From NCBI RefSeq assembly GCF_020535545.1, contig NZ_CP084752.1, forward strand, positions 868,001-932,000: DNA of 64,000 nt, in the 5' to 3' direction. This DNA is from Roseateles sp. XES5. GTDB taxonomy: Bacteria > Pseudomonadota > Alphaproteobacteria > Rhizobiales > Rhizobiaceae. The translations under genes and the position numbers were made by a program. The notes beneath the pieces are model-generated. The model saw only the letters and a program-made list of their open reading frames with translations. It had not been told where the DNA came from and did not search any database. Positions 9,859-20,064 of this stretch are shown here, piece by piece (the first letter of the stretch is position 1; every line of letters begins with the position of its first letter).

Positions 9859-9886
9859 TTGACTCCGAACGTGCCGCCGCCTATCT
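9859..9886 (+). promoter_or_regulatory. groESL promoter
   Basis: TTGACT (9859-9864), 16-base spacer, CTATCT (9881-9886), immediately followed by CIRCE. This fits a vegetative or RpoH promoter, so HrcA on CIRCE would block start or early elongation. Confidence 0.65.
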
Positions 9887-9894
9887 CGGCTCCG

Positions 9895-9921
9895 CTAGCA
9901 CTCTGCAATGAGGAGTGCTAA
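9895..9921 (+). promoter_or_regulatory. CIRCE operator (HrcA binding site)
   Basis: Inverted repeat CTAGCACTC (9895-9903), 9-base spacer, GAGTGCTAA (9913-9921). It matches the TTAGCACTC-N9-GAGTGCTAA consensus with one change in the outermost part of the left arm. It lies about 60 bases before groES, where HrcA represses groESL in alphaproteobacteria. Confidence 0.95.
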
Positions 9922-9980
9922 CACCAATCCAACGGATCCGTTTCGTGATCCGCAATGTCATTTGATCGAGGGAAAAGACA

Positions 9981-10277
9981 ATGGCAAGCACCAACTTCCG
10001 CCCGCTTCACGACCGCGTCGTCGTTCGTCGCGTCGAGTCCGAAGAAAAGACCAAGGGCGGGATCATCATTCCGGATACCGCCAAGGAAAAGCCGCAGGAA
10101 GGCGAAATCGTCGCCGTCGGTTCCGGCGCCCGTGACGAAAGCGGCAAGGTCGTCGCTCTCGACGTCAAGGTTGGCGACCGCGTCCTGTTCGGCAAGTGGT
10201 CGGGCACCGAAGTCAAGCTCAACGGCGAAGACCTTCTGATCATGAAGGAAGCCGACATCATGGGCATCATCGGCTGA
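9981..10277 (+). CDS. groES: Co-chaperonin GroES
   Basis: The 10-kDa lid of the GroEL folding chamber. The 98-residue product reads [17 protein letters not shown], the mobile loop [16 protein letters not shown] (about 23-38), and ends [12 protein letters not shown], full length and normal for rhizobia. The start follows GAGGGAAAAGACA. It is the first gene of the heat-shock operon under the promoter and CIRCE at 9859-9921, with groEL 53 bases downstream. Unlike groEL, the whole gene looks rhizobial. Confidence 0.97.
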   Translation: MASTNFRPLHDRVVVRRVESEEKTKGGIIIPDTAKEKPQEGEIVAVGSGARDESGKVVALDVKVGDRVLFGKWSGTEVKLNGEDLLIMKEADIMGIIG

Positions 10278-10288
10278 TCCGCCGATAA

Positions 10289-11971
<1,683 letters not shown>

Positions 11972-12011
11972 GACTTTCGGGTCTTGCATCTGAGCCAACC
12001 GGTTCAGTTCG

Positions 12012-12044
12012 AAAAGGGCGGTCTTCGGATCGCCCTTTTTGTTT
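12012..12044 (+). terminator. Rho-independent terminator of groESL
   Basis: Stem AAAAGGGCG (12012-12020) with CGCCCTTTT (12031-12039), 10-base loop and trailing T-rich bases, 40 bases after the groEL stop. Confidence 0.9.
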
Positions 12045-12452
12045 GCCCGGGCGATCGCGGGCCTGCATCGTTGCCGTGAAAAGAATTTTTCCAATTGTAC
12101 AATAATTATCAAAAAGCCGTTGATGGTATCAAAAAACCCACTATAAAGTCGCCCCAAGTGAACTTTAAAGATTCACTGGGGTTCAGGCGCCAGCTTTCGA
12201 TAGCCAGTCGGTGCGCAGCCGGAATTCCCGTAATCCCATAATTGCCGGACGACCTTGAGGGAGCGTCACCGGCAGTTTTTGCGCGTACGTCCGATCTGAT
12301 GCACATCGCAGGAGCCGGACGCAGTTCAGTACATGAGAAAGTGGTTCGGCGGACTTCGAGGGAATGTCAGCCGGGGGCCGCTTTTTAGCATGTCGTTCCC
12401 CGCAAGGGTGGGACGTGCGGATTCAATTCGAGCAACTGCCCTGGGGTCGTAG
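12045..12452. other. Gene-free, AT-richer interval with a strong hairpin
   Basis: About 400 bases with no credible coding frame and visibly lower GC than the neighbours. It holds an inverted repeat CCCCAAGTGAA (12152-12162) / TTCACTGGGG (12172-12181) around an AT-rich loop, preceded by A/T runs (for example TATCAAAAAACCC). This could be a small RNA, a 5' leader of the broken gene at 12453 or a remnant of an inserted element. No promoter can be assigned firmly. Confidence 0.4.
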
Positions 12453-12899
12453 GTGTTCAAGATAATCAAGACCGATCTCTCGTCGCCCTTCCTGCCGGGC
12501 TCGATGGATTTCGACGACACGGACAACGAGCTGCTGACGCAATATTGCGTGACGGAGCGCTGAACCGGCGATCTCTCCAACGGCCTCTTCGCGCTCGGCG
12601 AAAAGGCGATGCAGGCGCATGGCCTGCCGCAGCGCACCTGCGGCCTCCTGAACCTCATCCGCTGCTACGAGCCGCTCGACCGCACGCGCGTGCTGGAACT
12701 CTTCGAGCAGGCCGCGGCCTCCTCGTCGTCCTTCTGTTTCTCGACGACCATCCATCTCGACGGCGCACCGCGCCAGCCGGTGTTCTGCGTCGGGGAATCG
12801 ACGGGTCTCGAGGAGAAATATGCCGGCACGATCATCGGCGTCTTCATCTTCCCGCGCTTCCAGATCGACCTGGCGGGGCGCCGCTTCAAGCGGCAGTAA
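12453..12899 (+). pseudogene. PAS-like small protein gene interrupted by an in-frame TGA
   Basis: Reading from GTG 12453 gives 36 residues (VFKIIKTDLSSPFLPGSMDF ... YCVTER), then TGA at 12561-12563, then an open frame of 111 further codons to TAA at 12899. The downstream part (TGDLSNGLFALG, CGLLNLIRCYEPLDRTRVLE, RQPVFCVGES) aligns with the intact protein encoded at 22543-22983 (SAELSTGLVWLG, CGIMDLIQVYDPGDWQKVLL, YRPVFCFGRS). The TGA sits exactly where the paralogue has Trp (CEEWSAELS), so one TGG to TGA change breaks the gene. The rest shows no other damage, so the mutation is recent, a sequencing error or a read-through site. The fold looks PAS-like (inference). A c-di-GMP protein gene follows on the other strand. 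Confidence 0.75.
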
Positions 12900-13085
12900 G
12901 CCGCCCCAAGGCAATCGAAAAGCCTCGCAGGCCTGACGGCACGCTCTCCCCGCACGCGGGGCGAGGACGCCGAGGCATGGGTTTTCCGAATGGGCGCTTG
13001 AGGGCAGCGGCAGCCCCCTCTCCTCTCCCCTTACGGGGAGACGGTTCCGGCAGGGAACGAGGGGCGGTTCCGACGAGCGGCCCTC

Positions 13086-15884
13086 TCAGGCCGCCTCGTC
13101 CTTTTCCTCGTCGACGCGAATGCGCTCGATCGGCACCGGACGGCCGAGGAAATAGCCCTGCGCCTCGTCGCAGCCTTCGTCCAGCAGGATATCGAGCTGG
13201 CTGCGCGTCTCGACGCCTTCGGCGAGCACCGGCACACGCAGCGTCTGGCCGAGGGCAAGAATGGCGCGGATGATGGCCTTCGCCTCGGGGCTTGCCTCCA
13301 CCTCGTTCATGAAGCTGCGGTCGAGCTTGATCTTGTCGAAGGGGAAGGCGCGCAGGGTTTCCAGGGAGGAATAGCCGGTGCCGAAATCGTCGATGGCGAT
13401 GGTGGCGCCGAAGGCCTTGATGCGGCGTAGCGTGTGCAGCGCGCGTTCCTTGTCGCCGATGATGGTCGATTCGGTGATTTCCAGTTCTAGGCGATGCGGG
13501 CTGAGGCCGGTTTCGACGAGGACGCCGTGCACGAGGTCCGCGACATCGGCATTGCCGAGCTGGACCGGCGACAGGTTGACGGCGATCTTGTGATCGTTGT
13601 CCCAGGTCGCGGCCTCGCGGCAGGCTTCGCGCAGCACCCATTCGCCGATCGGCAGGATCGCGCCGCATTCTTCGGCGATCGGAATGAATTCGCCCGGCGG
13701 GATGGTGCCGCGCACCGGATGATGCCAGCGCAGCAGCACCTCATAGCCGACCGTCTCGCCGGAATGGACCGCCTTCTGCACCTGATAGTGCAGTTGCAGT
13801 TCCTTGCGCTCCACCGCCTGCCAGAGGTCGTTGGCGATGAGGCGGCGGCTGCGCGCGGCCTCGTCCATGGAAACCTCGTAGAAGCAGACCGTCTGGGTCA
13901 GCGCTTCCTTGGCGCGGTACATGGCAAGGTCGGCATTGTTGAGCAGCGCTTCGATATTGTCGGCATCCTGCGGATAGATCGCGACACCGAGGCTTGCGCC
14001 CGGCTTGATGTCGTAACCGTCGATGCGGATCTCTTCGTTCAGGCAGGTTTCGAGGCGCTGGAGGAAGTCGGTGAGATCCGACATGTCTTCGAAGCGCTTG
14101 GCGGCGGCGAATTCGTCGCCGCCGAAACGGGCGACCGTCTCGTCGGCCTCCAGGCAGGCCTGCATGCGCCGCGCGAGCGTCGTCAGCACCTCGTCGCCCG
14201 CCGCATGGCCACGCGTGTCGTTGATTTCCTTGAACTTGTCGAGGTCGATGCCGATGGCCGCCACCTTGCCGCCCGAGCGGCGGGCGGAAACGAGTTCGCC
14301 ATCGAGCCGGTCGTTGAAGCTGGCGCGGTTCGGCAGGCCGGTGAGGCTGTCGTGGCGGGCGAGGAACGAGATCTGCTCCTCCGAGCGCAGGCGCTCGGAA
14401 ACGTCCTCATAGGTCGCGACCCAGGCGCCATCCGGCAGCGTGCGGTAGCGCAGCTGCACCGAGACGCCGTTGGGCAGCTTTTCGACGGTCGCCCCGCCGT
14501 CGTCGGCCTGGATCGCCGCGCGGCGACGCGCATAGACGTCACGCGCCTTGGACTGCCAGACACCGGGGTCGGCATAGATGGCGGCGACGCCCGCATCGAC
14601 GATCTCGCGCAGCGTCATGCCCGGCTGGATGCTGCCTTCCGGGAAGCCGTAGATTTCGCTGTAGCGACGGTTGGCGATCAGCAGGCGCTCGTCCTTGTCG
14701 AAGAGGCAGAGGCCCTGCGACATGTTTTCGAGCGCCAGGTCGAGGTTCTTCGTCACCGCGGCCAGTCGGTCGGCATTGGCCTTTTCCACGGTGATGTCCT
14801 TGGTGATCTTGGCGTAGCCGACAAGCAGGCCGCCGGCATCGTGGATCGGGTCCAGCACGACATTCGCCCAGAAGCGCGAGCCATCCTTGCGATAGCGCCA
14901 GCCCTCGTTCTCATACTTTCCTTCCGAACGGGCAATGCGCAGGGCGCGCTCCGGCAGGCCGGCAAGCCGGTCTTCCGCGCTGTAGAATTCGGAAAAATGC
15001 TGGCCGACGATTTCGTGCGCCTTGTAGCCCTTGTGCCGCTCGGCGCCCTCGTTCCAGTTGGCGACGCGGCCGTCCGGATCCAGCATATAGATGGCGTAGT
15101 CCTTGACGCCCTGAACGAGCATGGCGAACTGACGCGTGCTTTCGCTGGCGGCAAGCTCCGCCTGGCGGGCGAAGACGGCGGCCGTGAGACCCGTGAAGAG
15201 CAGCGAGAAGGCGACGACGGCGATCAGCGGCACCATCAGGCTCGTCGAGATCAGCGTGTCGTCGCTGACGGGCATCAGGCCGGCTTCGACCGTGACGGCG
15301 GCCATGGCGGTGAAATGCAGCGACACGACGCCGAGCGCCATCAGGACGGTGGCAAGCGCGCGCTCGCGCCCGGCCGATTGCGGGCGCATGCAGACGAGGA
15401 AGGCCGCCACGCCGAACACGCCCGAAAAGACGAGCGAGGCGGTGACGTAGGCGATGTCCCAGCGCAGGGTGCCCGGCAGTTCCACGGCGGACATGCCGAT
15501 ATAATGCATGGCGGTGACGCCCGCGCCGAACAGGAGGCCGCCGGCCACAACGGTGCTGCGCCCCGGAAGATAGGTCGCCACCGCCAGGCCGACCGTCGTG
15601 ACGACGATGGCGACGCCGAGCGAGAGTAGCGTCAGCTTCATGTCGTAGCCCATGATGACGCCGGGATCGTAGGCCAGCATGGCGATGAAATGCGTCGCCC
15701 AGATGCCGAAGCCGCTCGACGTGCCGGCCGCGCCGAGCCAGAGCTTGCGCGCCGTTCCCTCCGCCACCCGCGCCCTCTGCGCCAGCGTCACCGCCACATA
15801 GCAGGACAGGAAGCAGATGAGCGCCGCGAGCAGGACGAGGCGAAGATCATGCTCGACGACGATGCAGGAGAGGATACGGAGCAT
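13086..15884 (-). CDS. MHYT-PAS-PAS-GGDEF-EAL cyclic-di-GMP turnover protein
   Basis: Membrane-bound signalling protein of 932 residues. The N-terminal MHYT sensor (about 1-240) has seven hydrophobic segments with three motif copies: ATHFIAML, VTAMHYIGM and VSLHFTAM; this domain is thought to bind a metal and sense a diatomic gas. Two PAS domains follow (about 265-385, with NWNEGAERHKGY, and 385-505, with MSQGLCLFDKDERLLIANRR). The GGDEF domain has an intact RFGGDEFA, so cyclase activity is possible. The EAL domain reads EVLLRW instead of EALLRW but keeps NLSPVQL, ELEITES, IDDFGTGYSSL and LAEGVETRSQ, so phosphodiesterase activity is also plausible. ATG 15884 (MLRILSCIVVEHD) is preferred to a start 13 codons upstream. 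Confidence 0.93.
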   Translation of the reverse strand: MLRILSCIVVEHDLRLVLLAALICFLSCYVAVTLAQRARVAEGTARKLWLGAAGTSSGFGIWATHFIAMLAYDPGVIMGYDMKLTLLSLGVAIVVTTVGLAVATYLPGRSTVVAGGLLFGAGVTAMHYIGMSAVELPGTLRWDIAYVTASLVFSGVFGVAAFLVCMRPQSAGRERALATVLMALGVVSLHFTAMAAVTVEAGLMPVSDDTLISTSLMVPLIAVVAFSLLFTGLTAAVFARQAELAASESTRQFAMLVQGVKDYAIYMLDPDGRVANWNEGAERHKGYKAHEIVGQHFSEFYSAEDRLAGLPERALRIARSEGKYENEGWRYRKDGSRFWANVVLDPIHDAGGLLVGYAKITKDITVEKANADRLAAVTKNLDLALENMSQGLCLFDKDERLLIANRRYSEIYGFPEGSIQPGMTLREIVDAGVAAIYADPGVWQSKARDVYARRRAAIQADDGGATVEKLPNGVSVQLRYRTLPDGAWVATYEDVSERLRSEEQISFLARHDSLTGLPNRASFNDRLDGELVSARRSGGKVAAIGIDLDKFKEINDTRGHAAGDEVLTTLARRMQACLEADETVARFGGDEFAAAKRFEDMSDLTDFLQRLETCLNEEIRIDGYDIKPGASLGVAIYPQDADNIEALLNNADLAMYRAKEALTQTVCFYEVSMDEAARSRRLIANDLWQAVERKELQLHYQVQKAVHSGETVGYEVLLRWHHPVRGTIPPGEFIPIAEECGAILPIGEWVLREACREAATWDNDHKIAVNLSPVQLGNADVADLVHGVLVETGLSPHRLELEITESTIIGDKERALHTLRRIKAFGATIAIDDFGTGYSSLETLRAFPFDKIKLDRSFMNEVEASPEAKAIIRAILALGQTLRVPVLAEGVETRSQLDILLDEGCDEAQGYFLGRPVPIERIRVDEEKDEAA

Positions 15885-16063
15885 TTCAGGGTCACCGGGT
15901 GGGGAGGCAAGATGCCACCACACAGCCCGGCAACCCTAAAAAATCAGTGAATTGGCGCGAAGCGGCACAGGCCTGCCCGCGGTTGCATCCGATTGTGCTT
16001 AACAGATGTCAAAGGAACACAACTGTTTTGCTCAACAACAAAATTCCGTTCACTTTTAGCGTG

Positions 16064-17281
16064 TCAGAGCGTCAGCGCCTTGAGGTCCGTTTCCGGATTT
16101 TCGAGCGCCGCGCGGTCGGGCGTTCGGCCCATCTCGATCAGTTTCTTGCCGACCACATAGGCCTTGGCGTCGTTGACGGCATCCACGGCGATCAGGCGGC
16201 CTTGCCGGAAATACCAGACGGAAACGGCGCCCTCGCGCTGGCCGGCGCGCACGAACGTATCGTCGAAGCCCATGCAGAAGCCGGCGATCTGCAGCTTCAC
16301 ATCGTACTGGTCGGACCAGAACCAGGGTTTCGGCTCGTAGGGCGCATCGCCGCCGGCGATGACGGCTGCGGCCGCCTCGGCCTGGTCGACGGCGTTCTGC
16401 ACGGATTCGAGCCGAACGCGGCCGCCCTCGAAGGGCAGCACCGCGCAGTCGCCCATGGCGAAGATTGCCGGATCTGACGTGCGGGCATGGGCGTCGACGA
16501 CGATGCCGTTCGCCACCTCCAGCCCCGCATCGCGGGCAAGCCGGTCGTTGGCGGCAACGCCTATACCGGCGATGACGATGTCGACCGGCAGCACGAAGCC
16601 ATCGGTCAGTTCCGCGCCGGTGACGCGGCCGTTCTCGCCGAGAAGGCGTACGAGACCGGTCCTTTCGCGCACATCGACGCCGCGCGCCGTGTGGATGGCT
16701 TTCAGGATCGTCGCCGTCGCCGGGGATGCGACACGGGCGAGAATGCGGTCGGCCATTTCGATGACCGTGACATGAAGGCCCCTGCCCCGCGCGACCGCCG
16801 CCGCTTCGAGGCCGATATAGCCGCCGCCGACGACCAGCGCCCGGCGCCCCTCCTGCATTTCGAGGCCGAGGCGGTCGGCATCGCGGTAGTCGCGCACGGT
16901 GAAGACGCCGTCGAGGTCGCCGCCGATCTCGGCCGGCAGGCGGCGGGGCGTCGCGCCGGTGGCAAGTGCGAGGAATTCATAGTCGAGGGTGGAGCCGTCG
17001 CTGAGCGTCACGGTCCTGGCGGCGCGGTCGATGGCCGTCACCTCCGTCGACAGGCGGATATCGACGTCGTTGTCGGGATACCAGGTTTCCGGGCGGAACA
17101 TCAGGCGGGAGAGGTCCGCTTCGCCGAGCAGGTACTTCTTGGAGAGCGGCGGGCGCTGGTAGGGATGGCTCGCCTCCGCGGCGACGATGGTGATCGGCCG
17201 CGTGTCCTTCAGCGCACGCAGCTTGGCAACGAGGGCGAAGGCGGCCTGACCGCCGCCCGCAACAACCAGTCTTCCCGTCAC
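16064..17281 (-). CDS. FAD/NAD(P)-dependent oxidoreductase, ferredoxin/rubredoxin reductase type
   Basis: A 405-residue flavoprotein. It has an N-terminal FAD-binding region (LVVAGGGQAAFALVAKLRAL), the PYQRPPLSKKYL motif typical of putidaredoxin/rhodocoxin reductases, ATGATPR, a second dinucleotide fold ALVVGGGYIGLEAAAVARGRG for NAD(P)H, and IFAMGDCAV near the C-terminus. It ends with the reductase C domain containing WFWSDQYDVKLQIAG. Such enzymes pass electrons from NADH to a ferredoxin for a P450 or ring-hydroxylating oxygenase, but neither partner is encoded nearby, so the partner is unknown. It is followed on the same strand by the c-di-GMP gene after about 180 bases. Confidence 0.9.
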   Translation of the reverse strand: MTGRLVVAGGGQAAFALVAKLRALKDTRPITIVAAEASHPYQRPPLSKKYLLGEADLSRLMFRPETWYPDNDVDIRLSTEVTAIDRAARTVTLSDGSTLDYEFLALATGATPRRLPAEIGGDLDGVFTVRDYRDADRLGLEMQEGRRALVVGGGYIGLEAAAVARGRGLHVTVIEMADRILARVASPATATILKAIHTARGVDVRERTGLVRLLGENGRVTGAELTDGFVLPVDIVIAGIGVAANDRLARDAGLEVANGIVVDAHARTSDPAIFAMGDCAVLPFEGGRVRLESVQNAVDQAEAAAAVIAGGDAPYEPKPWFWSDQYDVKLQIAGFCMGFDDTFVRAGQREGAVSVWYFRQGRLIAVDAVNDAKAYVVGKKLIEMGRTPDRAALENPETDLKALTL

Positions 17282-17372
17282 GATGATCCGTCCCGTCCTG
17301 TTTTCTCAAGTGGTAGCGCGCGGCGGCGCGGGGCGTCAACGCGCCGCCGCGCCGCCGGATTTTTCGTTTGCG

Positions 17373-18080
17373 TCAGGCCTTGGCCGGAATTTCCAGCCCC
17401 TTCTGCGCGGCCGGGCGGGCAAGGCAACGCTCCAGCCAGGCCATGACGGCGGGGAAGCCGGCATAATCCAGCGCCTCGCGGCCGCCATAGAAAAGATCCG
17501 CGCCGCGGATCCAGGGATAGGTCGTGATATCGGCGATGGTGTGCTCGTCGCCCATGATCCACGTGCGATCCTTCAGGCGCTCTTCCAGGATCGAGAGGAG
17601 GCGCTTGGCCTCGTCGCGGTAGCGCTCCACGGGATAGGAATTGTTGGCGACCTTGTCGGCGGCGAATTTGTGGAAATGGCCGAACTGGCCGAACATCGGG
17701 CCGACGCCGCTCATCTGGAACATCACCCAGGCAAGCGTCTCGTAGCGTCCGGCCGCATCGGCCGGGATCAGCTTGCCGGTCTTTTCCGCGAGATAGACGA
17801 GGATCGCGCCAGATTCGAAGAGGCCGATCGGCTTGCCGTCCGGGCCGTTCGGATCGATGATCGCGGGAATCCGGCCATTCGGGTTGAGCGAGATGAAGTC
17901 GGCAGACTTCACGCCGTCGGGGCCGAATTCGATGCGATGCGCCTCATAGGGCAGGCCCAGCTCCTCCAGCAGGATGGAGACCTTGACGCCATTGGGCGTG
18001 GCCAGGGAGTAGAGCTGCAGGCGCTCGGGATGGCGGGCCGGCCATTTGCGGGTGATGGGGAAGTGGGACAGATCGCTCAT
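17373..18080 (-). CDS. Glutathione S-transferase, nu-class (YghU/YfcG-like)
   Basis: A 235-residue GST. The N-terminal thioredoxin-like domain has LYSLATPNGVKVSILLEELG, NPNGRIPAIIDP and LFESGAILVYLAEKTG (glutathione-binding SNAIL/TRAP region). The C-terminal helical domain has MFQMSGVGPMFGQFGHFHKF and WIMGDEHTIADITTYPW. The TPNG motif and GPDG insert are typical of the YghU/YfcG group, which has disulfide-reductase activity with glutathione. ATG 18080 (MSDLSHFPITRKW) was chosen because AGGAG lies 6 bases upstream; a longer frame reaches 18107. The exact physiological substrate is not shown by sequence. Confidence 0.92.
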   Translation of the reverse strand: MSDLSHFPITRKWPARHPERLQLYSLATPNGVKVSILLEELGLPYEAHRIEFGPDGVKSADFISLNPNGRIPAIIDPNGPDGKPIGLFESGAILVYLAEKTGKLIPADAAGRYETLAWVMFQMSGVGPMFGQFGHFHKFAADKVANNSYPVERYRDEAKRLLSILEERLKDRTWIMGDEHTIADITTYPWIRGADLFYGGREALDYAGFPAVMAWLERCLARPAAQKGLEIPAKA

Positions 18081-18198
18081 GGGGACTCCTTGCGGGTGGG
18101 AGTTCATAGATAGGACAGGTCGCCGGGCGATGTCAGGGTGGCGCGGCGGGAATTTTTCCCTCGCCGGTGACGATGCTCCGCATCCGGCCCCGCCGGGA

Positions 18199-18224
18199 CT
18201 TTCTCCCCGCGGGCGGGGAGAAAG
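18199..18224 (-). terminator. Perfect 12-bp hairpin after hisG
   Basis: CTTTCTCCCCGC (18199-18210) pairs with GCGGGGAGAAAG (18213-18224) across a 2-base loop, 8 bases past the hisG stop. There is no T run. It resembles the repeated CTCTCCCCGC palindromes of rhizobial intergenic regions; another copy lies near 12944-12966. Confidence 0.5.
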
Positions 18225-18232
18225 GGCAGCCT

Positions 18233-18928
18233 CTAGAGGACCGCGCGCACCCGCTCGACGATCTCGGCCACGACGGGATTGCCCTCGTGCTCCGGCTTGC
18301 GCGCCCGCACGAGGCAGGCTTCCGATTTCAGGATGACGCCGTCCGACAGGATCTTCAGGTGATTGGCGACCAGCGTCGAGCCCGTCGAGGTGATGTCGAC
18401 GATGATGTCGGCCGACCCCGAGGCCGGGGCGCCTTCCGTGGCGCCGAGGCTTTCGACGATACGGTAGAGCTGGATGCCGTGGTTGCCGGAGAAGAACTGC
18501 TGGGTCAGGCGCCAGTATTTCGTGGCGATGGTGAGCCGGCGGCCGTGGCGGGCGCGGAAATCGGCAGCGACGTCGCCGAGATCGGCCATGGTGTCGACGT
18601 CGAGCCAGATTTCCGGCACGGCGACGACGACATCGGCATGGCCGAAGCCGAGGCGGGCGCAGAATTCGACGCGGGCATCGGCTTCCGCCAGGCCTTCGCG
18701 CACGAGGTCTTCGCCCGTCACGCCGAAATCGACGGTGCCGGCGGCGATCTCGCGGGAGATTTCCGAGGCGGAAAGGAAGGCGATCTCGATATCGTCGCGC
18801 CCTTCGACGCGGCCGCGATAGGAACGGTCGTTGCCGACGGCGGCGACGGCAAAGCCCGCGCGGGCGAGCACGGCGGAGCTGTCTTCCTTCATGCGGCCCT
18901 TGGAGGGAAGCCCGATGGTGACGGTCAT
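18233..18928 (-). CDS. hisG: ATP phosphoribosyltransferase, short catalytic form
   Basis: First step of histidine synthesis: ATP plus PRPP gives phosphoribosyl-ATP. The 231-residue product ([18 protein letters not shown]) lacks the C-terminal regulatory domain of long HisG, so it needs HisZ, encoded directly upstream. The PRPP-binding stretch is [18 protein letters not shown], with FGVTGEDLV and [12 protein letters not shown] also visible. Its ATG overlaps the hisZ stop by 4 bases, indicating translational coupling. A longer in-frame reading through hisZ is a shadow. A hairpin follows the stop. Confidence 0.96.
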   Translation of the reverse strand: MTVTIGLPSKGRMKEDSSAVLARAGFAVAAVGNDRSYRGRVEGRDDIEIAFLSASEISREIAAGTVDFGVTGEDLVREGLAEADARVEFCARLGFGHADVVVAVPEIWLDVDTMADLGDVAADFRARHGRRLTIATKYWRLTQQFFSGNHGIQLYRIVESLGATEGAPASGSADIIVDITSTGSTLVANHLKILSDGVILKSEACLVRARKPEHEGNPVVAEIVERVRAVL

Positions 18929-20058
18929 GCGGCTGCTCCCTTTACGCTGGCGATGCGGTCGAGCCAGAGCGAGAAGCCGACGGCCGGAATGCGTTCCTGC
19001 GCCCCGAGCAGCGTCAGCAGCCGGTCGAACCGGCCGCCGCCGGCCAGCACCAGCGCATTGCCCCTGGGCGCGATCTCGAAGACGAGGCCGGTGTAATAAT
19101 CGAGCGGGCGGCCGAACGCGGCGCGATAGACGATGGCGGCGGGATCGACGCCGGCGGCGCGCAGCGCATCGACGCGGCTCTCGAAGCGCGCCAGCGCCGG
19201 ACCGAGCGAGAGGCCGGCCTTCTCCGCGAAGGCGGCCAGCGCCCGCGGCGCATCGGCAAGGCTGAGCTCCAGCGCGAGGAATTCCTTGAGCAGCGCGAGC
19301 GTGCGGCCGTCGAGGCGCGTGTTGGCAAGCTCCATCTTCTCGCGCAGGCGGCGGGCGATATCGGCCGGGCTGCGGCTGGCATTGGTGGAATAGCCGGTCG
19401 CTTCCATGGTCGCGTCGATATGGGCGATGAGCTTGCCCTCGTCCTCCAGCGTGCCGAGGATGGCGAGGCGGTCGACCTCCGGGCCGAAGACGCCTGATGG
19501 CGCCGGATCGGAAAGATCGGCCATCAGCTTCTGCAGCTGCGCCTGGTTGCCGAAGGCATGAACCAGCCGCTTCTGCCAGCCGGCCGGCAGGCCGCAGGCG
19601 GCGACCACCGCTTCGAAGACCGACTGGTCGCCGAGCATGATGGACAGATCGACGCCCGGCAGGCGGTTTTTGAGAACGCTCAGCGCGTCGCGGACGGCGC
19701 GGGCATCGGCGCGGGCGACGTCGGGCTCGCCAAGGTCCTCGATGCCGGCCTGGTAGAACTCGTTCGAGCCTTCGCGGCGCTGGCGGAAGACCTCGCCGAG
19801 ATAGGCATAGCGCTTCGGCGTGCCGGTCGCGGTCTCGATGTGGCGCAGGCAGACGGGAATGGTGAATTCGGGGCGCAGGCACAGGCTCTTGCCCGTCTCG
19901 CTCTCCGTCATGAAGATGCGCCGGCGCAGGTCCTCGCCCGCCATGTCGAGGAACGGCTCGGCCGGCTGGATGACCGGCGTATCGACGCGCTCCGTGCCAA
20001 GGCTTTCGAGATCGGCGATCAGGTCGGGCGCGAAAGCCGGAAGGTTGACGAGCGGCAT
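18925..20058 (-). CDS. hisZ: ATP phosphoribosyltransferase regulatory subunit HisZ
   Basis: Histidyl-tRNA synthetase-like subunit that activates short HisG and confers histidine feedback. The 377-residue product has class II synthetase-type sequence without an anticodon-binding domain: [41 protein letters not shown], and [20 protein letters not shown] with GGGRFDRL. It lies 6 bases after hisS and overlaps hisG by 4 bases, so hisS-hisZ-hisG is one operon, a layout known from rhizobia. Confidence 0.95.
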   Translation of the reverse strand: MPLVNLPAFAPDLIADLESLGTERVDTPVIQPAEPFLDMAGEDLRRRIFMTESETGKSLCLRPEFTIPVCLRHIETATGTPKRYAYLGEVFRQRREGSNEFYQAGIEDLGEPDVARADARAVRDALSVLKNRLPGVDLSIMLGDQSVFEAVVAACGLPAGWQKRLVHAFGNQAQLQKLMADLSDPAPSGVFGPEVDRLAILGTLEDEGKLIAHIDATMEATGYSTNASRSPADIARRLREKMELANTRLDGRTLALLKEFLALELSLADAPRALAAFAEKAGLSLGPALARFESRVDALRAAGVDPAAIVYRAAFGRPLDYYTGLVFEIAPRGNALVLAGGGRFDRLLTLLGAQERIPAVGFSLWLDRIASVKGAAA

Positions 20059-20064
20059 GGGACG

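Noticed and set aside
13494..15629. 711-codon plus-strand frame opposite the GGDEF-EAL gene
   Set aside because: Antisense shadow; all domain motifs are on the minus strand.
17320..17350. Strong GC hairpin upstream of the flavin reductase gene as a terminator of the GST gene
   Set aside because: The 11-bp stem is real, but there is no T run on the minus strand and the hairpin lies close to the reductase start, so its role is unclear.
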